Program-made: the position numbers and the translations under genes
In this document: positions 59,451 to 64,000 of the stretch, piece by piece
Position numbering within the stretch: position 1 is the stretch's first letter
Layout of the letters: each line of letters starts with the position of its first letter
DNA from: Tragulus kanchil
Lineage: Eukaryota; Chordata; Mammalia; Artiodactyla; Tragulidae
Assembly: GCA_022376925.1 (NCBI GenBank)
Contig: JAIOJX010000005.1
Span: 158,177,501-158,241,500, forward strand
Direction: 5' to 3'
Length of the DNA: 64,000 nt
Notes under the pieces: generated by a model
Told to the model about the DNA's origin: nothing
What the model saw: the letters and a program-made list of their open reading frames with translations, nothing else
The model's database searches: none

Positions 59451-61670
59451 ATCTCACACTACCCCTTTAGGATGTTTTTCTTCCTTAGAGGTTTTTGCTG
59501 ATGCAGTATACACACATCAGTGGGGACTCTCACCTCTTCCCACCCTCATGTCATTCTCTGGGTTACCTCTAAATCTTCATCTCCATGACAGTTAAACTGT
59601 TACCTAAACTAAGGAAAGTTTGTGTGTTGGGTCACTGTAGGAAACAGGGACATTCATGCATATGGCACCAGGGCTCTGTTTGACCTTACCTGGTTGTGCG
59701 GGAAGCCAGTGGAAGGGTTCTGAGTTCTGACTGGCCTAGAATTATGCTAAGAATGAATGTAACTATTACTCAGAGTGAGATGAGCACATTTGCAGTATCC
59801 TAGAAAGTTCCCTCATACCTTTTCCCAGTCATTACCTGAAAAGAGCTCAGTGCCTTTTTGTGTGGAGCCATATGCTCAGGGAAGCAAATAAACCAAACAG
59901 CTGAGACATCTTTTTTTATTTTAACCACAGTATGATTCACATCATAGAATTCACCCTTTTAAATGGTACCATTCAGTGGTTTTTAGTATGTTCAGAGTTG
60001 CACCATCATCATGACTGACTAATATTCCAAAGCATTTTCATTACCCCAGAAAGAAACCTCTAGCCACTGGCAGTATCCCCCTTTCCTCTACCTCCCACAG
60101 CCCCAGCACTCAGTAACCTGCTTTCTGTCATATAGTATGTGATCTTTTGTTCCAGGCTTCTTTCACTCAATATGGTGTTTTCAGGGTTCACTCATGTTGT
60201 AGCGTGTATCAGTATTTCATTCCTTTTTATGACTGAACAGTATTCCATAATATGAGAATGTATATATAGCACATTTTGTTTATCCATTTATCAGTTGATG
60301 AACATTTGGATTGTTTCTGCTTTTTGGCTGTTATGAATATTGCTGATATGAACATTCCTGTACAAGTTTTTGTGTGAACATGTATTTTCAGCTCTTTCGT
60401 GTATACACCCACAAGTAGAATTGTTGGATCTTACATCAGCTCTGTGTTTACAAGGGCACCTTCTAGGATGCTGTACCACTTTTTATTCCTACCAGCAGTA
60501 TATCAAAGTTTCAGTTCCTCTACATTCTTGCCAGTACTTGGTACTGGCTATTTTTCCCTCTTCCTGGTATCTCACACTACCCCTTTAGGATGTTTTTCTT
60601 CCTTAGAGGTTTTTGCTGATGCAGTATACACACATCAGTGGGGACTCTCACCTCTTCCCACCCTCATGTCATTCTCTGGGTTACCTCTAAATCTTCATCT
60701 CCATGACAGTTAAACTGTTACCTAAACTAAGGAAAGTTTGTGTGTTGGGTCACTGTAGGAAACAGGGACATTCATGCATATGGCACCAGGGCTCTGTTTG
60801 ACCTTACCTGGTTGTGCGGGAAGCCAGTGGAAGGGTTCTGAGTTCTGACTGGCCTAGAATTATGCTAAGAATGAATGTAACTATTACTCAGAGTGAGATG
60901 AGCACATTTGCAGTATCCTAGAAAGTTCCCTCATACCTTTTCCCAGTCATTACCTGAAAAGAGCTCAGTGCCTTTTTGTGTGGAGCCATATGCTCAGGGA
61001 AGCAAATAAACCAAACAGCTGAGACATCTTTTTTTATTTTAACCACAGTATGATTCACATCATAGAATTCACCCTTTTAAATGGTACCATTCAGTGGTTT
61101 TTAGTATGTTCAGAGTTGCACCATCATCATGACTGACTAATATTCCAAAGCATTTTCATTACCCCAGAAAGAAACCTCTAGCCACTGGCAGTCTCCCCAT
61201 TTCCCTCTACCTCCCACAGCCCCAGCACTCAGTAACCTGCTTTCTGTCATATAGTATGTGATCTTTTGTTCCAGGCTTCTTTCACTCAATATGGTGTTTT
61301 CAGGGTTCACTCATGTTGTAGCGTGTATCAGTATTTCATTCCTTTTTATGACTGAACAGTATTCCATAATATGAGAATGTATATATAGCACATTTTGTTT
61401 ATCCATTTATCAGTTGATGAACATTTGGATTGTTTCTGCTTTTTGGCTGTTATGAATATTGCTGATATGAACATTCCTGTACAAGTTTTTGTGTGAACAT
61501 GTATTTTCAGCTCTTTCGTGTATACACCCACAAGTAGAATTGTTGGATCTTACATCAGCTCTGTGTTTACAAGGGCACCTTCTAGGATGCTGTACCACTT
61601 TTTATTCCTACCAGCAGTATATCAAAGTTTCAGTTCCTCTACATTCTTGCCAGTACTTGGTACTGTCTAT
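59451..61670. repeat. Tandem duplication D15 (offset 1118 bp), overlaps D14
   Basis: Copies are 59451-60553 and 60569-61670, starting ATCTCACACTACCCC. About 15 filler bases end the left copy, where the right copy continues with proper L1 sequence. The first ~137 bases are also the end of D14, so they exist three times (58293, 59451, 60569). Confidence 0.95.
59910..60555 (-). mobile_element. Old L1 3' fragment, antisense (left D15 copy)
   Basis: ACCATTCAGTGGTTTTTAGT, ACAGTATTCCATAATATGAG, CATTTATCAGTTGATGAACA and TTCTAGGATGCTGTACCACT are antisense L1 ORF2 3' sequence of an old subfamily. The right copy is at 61028-61800. Confidence 0.8.
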
Positions 61671-61800
61671 TTTTTTTCGTTCACAGCCATCCTAGTGAGA
61701 GTTAGGTGGTATCTCCTTGTGGTTTTGATTTGCGTTTTCCTGATGACTGATGATGTTGAAGATCTTTTCCAGATTTTTAAGAATATTAATGATGGCTTAT
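61028..61800 (-). mobile_element. Old L1 3' fragment, antisense (right D15 copy)
   Basis: Same element as 59910-60555, but it continues further (GGTGGTATCTCCTTGTGGTT, TGATGACTGATGATGTTGAA) because this copy runs into the natural right flank. Confidence 0.8.
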
Positions 61801-62622
61801 TTGATGCAGTGTCTGGCATTCTCACCATTAGTATTACAGTGATTCTATAGCATGTGTGTATAGGTTAGGATAGCACTTGCTGCTATAACAAACAGTGGTC
61901 TCAGTATGTCAGTGGCTAACACAGCGGTGTACGTCTCAGTCAGAAGTGTTCCCGGTGGTCAGCTGGCTCTTCCAGGTGATTGAGGGACCCCGGTGTCTTC
62001 CTTCTGTGGTTCTGCCATCAGCTAAGGCCTCGTCAGCATCGTCTGCCTCCAGCTGGCAGATGGGGAAAGAGCAGAGAGAAGGGATACCTGGTTCTGAACA
62101 GCTCTGGCCTGGGTATGGTGAACATCACTTCCACTTGCATTTCGCTGGAGAGAACTAGTCGGTTGCCACAGTGGACGCTGGTAGGACTCGGAGAGGTAGT
62201 CAGCTCCTGGCCGGGCAGCCACTTCTCAGTGGAACACACATCTTGTCCCCATCTCTACCATAGAATAAAAAACTCACGATTATTTAGTAACTAGTACTTC
62301 TCTGCTGCCTGTATTTTGTCTCACTTGATCCTGAATACAGATCACCTTGTGTGGGATAGTGTCCTGAGGCTATAAAAGAGAAAAGGAAGGGCTCTTACTG
62401 CAGCCTAGAACCCAAAGCAGTGCTCAGCCAAGGTAGGTGATGGAAACTGGGAAATGAAGTGATTCACTTATTTCCAAGCTCCCATAGCCCTTTTTATACA
62501 CCAGGAAGGCCTTCAAGGCCCATGAACCACCAACCATTTATCTTGCCAGAGTCACTGCTATTGGGTATACAGTTCACAGACCAGCCCCTCCGCTTCCTCA
62601 TCTTTTACACATCTCCCTGGTT
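61801..62622. other. Last-intron sequence, no gene recognised
   Basis: Overlapping short frames on both strands at 61980-62294 carry no motif. The terminal BTBD9 exon (beginning SWQSVTF in human) is not here. Confidence 0.45.
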
Positions 62623-64000
62623 ATGATCACCCATCTCTTCTGTCATTTTATGTGTTATAAATTGGATTCCTCATCTCTTTTATGTCCCCCTTTTGAAGAT
62701 GTTATACAATTGGGTTTTCAATAAGAACTGGTTGACTGACTACTGACAAGGTGCATATCATAATGATTTTGTATTTATTTAAATACACTCATGAGATCCT
62801 CTCCCAGTAGCCTTGCATTAAGTCATGAACATCTTTTACCTTTTCGTCTTTTTAATTGTTTGTTTCCATTAGTTGGCAGGTTTCAATAATTTAAATGTTT
62901 TTAATCTTGTATTTCAGCACTTAGATGCTACAGCAGTGAGCGTTTTACAAACTAATAAATAAATACTATGTTAGAAGAACAAGAGCCAGAGCAAGAAGGC
63001 GAGTGCCCGCCAGCCGTCTCTGAACCAGGGAGCCCGAGCTTACGGTTTCATGTTCATAGACACAACCTGAACCTGCTGCGCCTCCCATTTTTGAGTTAAG
63101 TCTTAAGAGATGTAGTAGAAGATACACAGATGATATAAGAAGCCTTTCCTTTTGACCTAATGTACTCCAGAGCAGTCCTCAAGAGAAGATCCCATTAACT
63201 TCAAGAATTGTTGCCTGCTTTTTTTAGCGAAACAAAGTATGTAACATTATAAATGAAATTCTATAGGATCTGCCTCTTGATAGCATTCTATCTAGTCAGG
63301 GAATCAGAGGACAGATTTTTGCTGTCCTCTGGAAAAGACTAGGGCATGAGATTCTCTGGTGTCTCCCTGTGAGTCTGCTCCTGGGTAGGGTGGTTTCTTT
63401 TTTTCTCAGTGTCCTTTCTGCTACAGTTGGAACTTTCAGGATAATTGCTCATTTTCTGTCATAGATGGTTCTGGTGTTTTTTGTTCTGGTTTGGTTTTGA
63501 TTATTCCACATCTTGTTTGAGCCAAGTGGGACCTTTAGCTGTGGCATGCAGACTCTAGTTCTGTGACCAAGGATCGAACCCAGACCGGAGTGTGGAGCTT
63601 AACCACCGCACCACCAAGGAAAGCCCAGTAATTCTGTTTTGGTGTTGACTGATATGGAGTTTTTTCCAGCTTATTGAGGTGTGTTTGGTATATAACGTTG
63701 TGTAAAGTTAGAGTGTACAGTACAGTGGTTTGGTGTATGTATATCTTGTGAAATGATCACCCATCTCTTCTGTCATTTTATGTGTTATAAATTGGATTCC
63801 TCATCTCTTTTATGTCCCCCTTTTGAAGATGTTATACAATTGGGTTTTCAATAAGAACTGGTTGACTGACTACTGACAAGGTGCATATCATAATGATTTT
63901 GTATTTATTTAAATACACTCATGAGATCCTCTCCCAGTAGCCTTGCATTAAGTCATGAACATCTTTTACCTTTTCGTCTTTTTAATTGTTTGTTTCCATT
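62623..64000. repeat. Tandem duplication D16 (offset 1130 bp), cut by window end
   Basis: 62623-63752 restarts at 63753 (ATGATCACCCATCTCTTCTG) and follows the left copy to the end of the window. The 248 bases visible show no clear difference from the left copy. Confidence 0.9.
63500..63626 (-). mobile_element. CHR-2-type SINE, antisense
   Basis: GTGGCATGCAGACTCTAGTT, GACCAAGGATCGAACCCAGA and CCACCGCACCACCAAGGAAA are an antisense CHR-2-like SINE. A short L1-like antisense stretch follows at 63650-63740. Confidence 0.8.

Larger units (their letters stand above)
57262..59587. repeat. Tandem duplication D14 (offset 1172 bp), carries a BTBD9 exon
   Basis: Copies are 57262-58433 and 58434-59587. 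Left edge, junction and right edge share ACA. Near their left edges the copies disagree (the left has about 25 extra bases after CTCTTAT). Elsewhere they differ by single bases. The 108-bp exon is identical in both. Confidence 0.95.

Noticed and set aside
1..64000. CRISPR-like array or phase-variable repeat system
   Set aside because: Repeats are about 1.1 kb, scattered and each of different content; there are no short regularly spaced repeats with spacers, and the host is a mammal.
1..64000. Endogenous retrovirus or LTR element
   Set aside because: I found no paired LTRs, primer-binding site or retroviral protein motif; the direct repeats are tandem and lack LTR features.

Overview
The window is mammalian nuclear DNA from a ruminant, almost certainly a pecoran. 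It carries Bov-tA SINEs, BovB (RTE-class) LINE pieces in both orientations and CHR-type tRNA-derived SINEs, over a background of old L1, L2 and MIR-like fragments. I see no bacterial, viral or organellar genes. The only protein-coding gene I recognise is BTBD9 on the + strand. Two consecutive internal exons of its C-terminal discoidin (F5/8 type C)-like region are present. One is 190 bp (24233-24422) and one is 108 bp (57890-57997). Both have canonical splice sites and phases that fit each other exactly. Each exon appears twice, the second copies lying at 25360-25549 and 59041-59148. The preceding exon and the terminal exon were not found, so 1-24232 is intron (or earlier gene body), about 24.4-57.9 kb is one large intron, and about 59.1-64.0 kb is the start of the last intron.

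The dominant structure is not a gene. At fifteen places the sequence runs forward about 1.1 kb and then starts again on nearly the same sequence. The start-to-start offsets that I read are 1120, 1162, 1094, 1121, 1165, 1127, 1106, 1161, 1105, 1148, 1078, 1067, 1172, 1118 and 1130, a mean near 1125. The copies differ by scattered SNPs and indels. Some junctions are clean with 3-5 bases of microhomology, others hold 15-45 bases of unrelated filler. Two pairs of neighbouring duplications overlap and create triplicated segments. A sixteenth, 388-bp tandem duplication at 7320-8097 is of a different kind. Removing the second copies leaves roughly 47-48 kb of unique sequence. The narrow length distribution and the frameshift that the duplicated 190-bp exon would cause point to an assembly artefact: draft contigs of about 2-10 kb abutted without merging overlaps of about 1.1 kb, possibly with two haplotypes represented. 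A real, fixed-length tandem-duplication process would be extraordinary and is the alternative to exclude.

Layout: 0-2.6 kb, two adjacent insertions of a CpG-rich tRNA-derived SINE, then duplicated. 5-10.3 kb, Bov-tA copies and an L1 3' part, duplicated. 14-20 kb, Bov-tA, out-of-order BovB pieces and an ancient L1, duplicated twice. 21.9-23.4 kb, a BovB with a recognisable endonuclease region and an internal deletion. 23.9-26.2 kb, first BTBD9 exon, duplicated. 26-47 kb, mostly low-repeat intron with duplications at 29.7-34.0, 41.8-44.0 and 45.0-47.2 kb. 47.6-51.5 kb, antisense BovB with a nested SINE. 52.5-54.9 kb, L1 plus Bov-tA, duplicated. 56.8-57.1 kb, the best-preserved copy of the CpG-rich SINE. 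57.3-61.7 kb, second BTBD9 exon and an L1 fragment, duplicated. 62.6-64.0 kb, a duplication cut by the window end. Apart from the exons, the most interesting biological signals are the SINE family, with four independent insertions that have target-site duplications, and two AT-rich repeat-free blocks that look like candidate regulatory elements.
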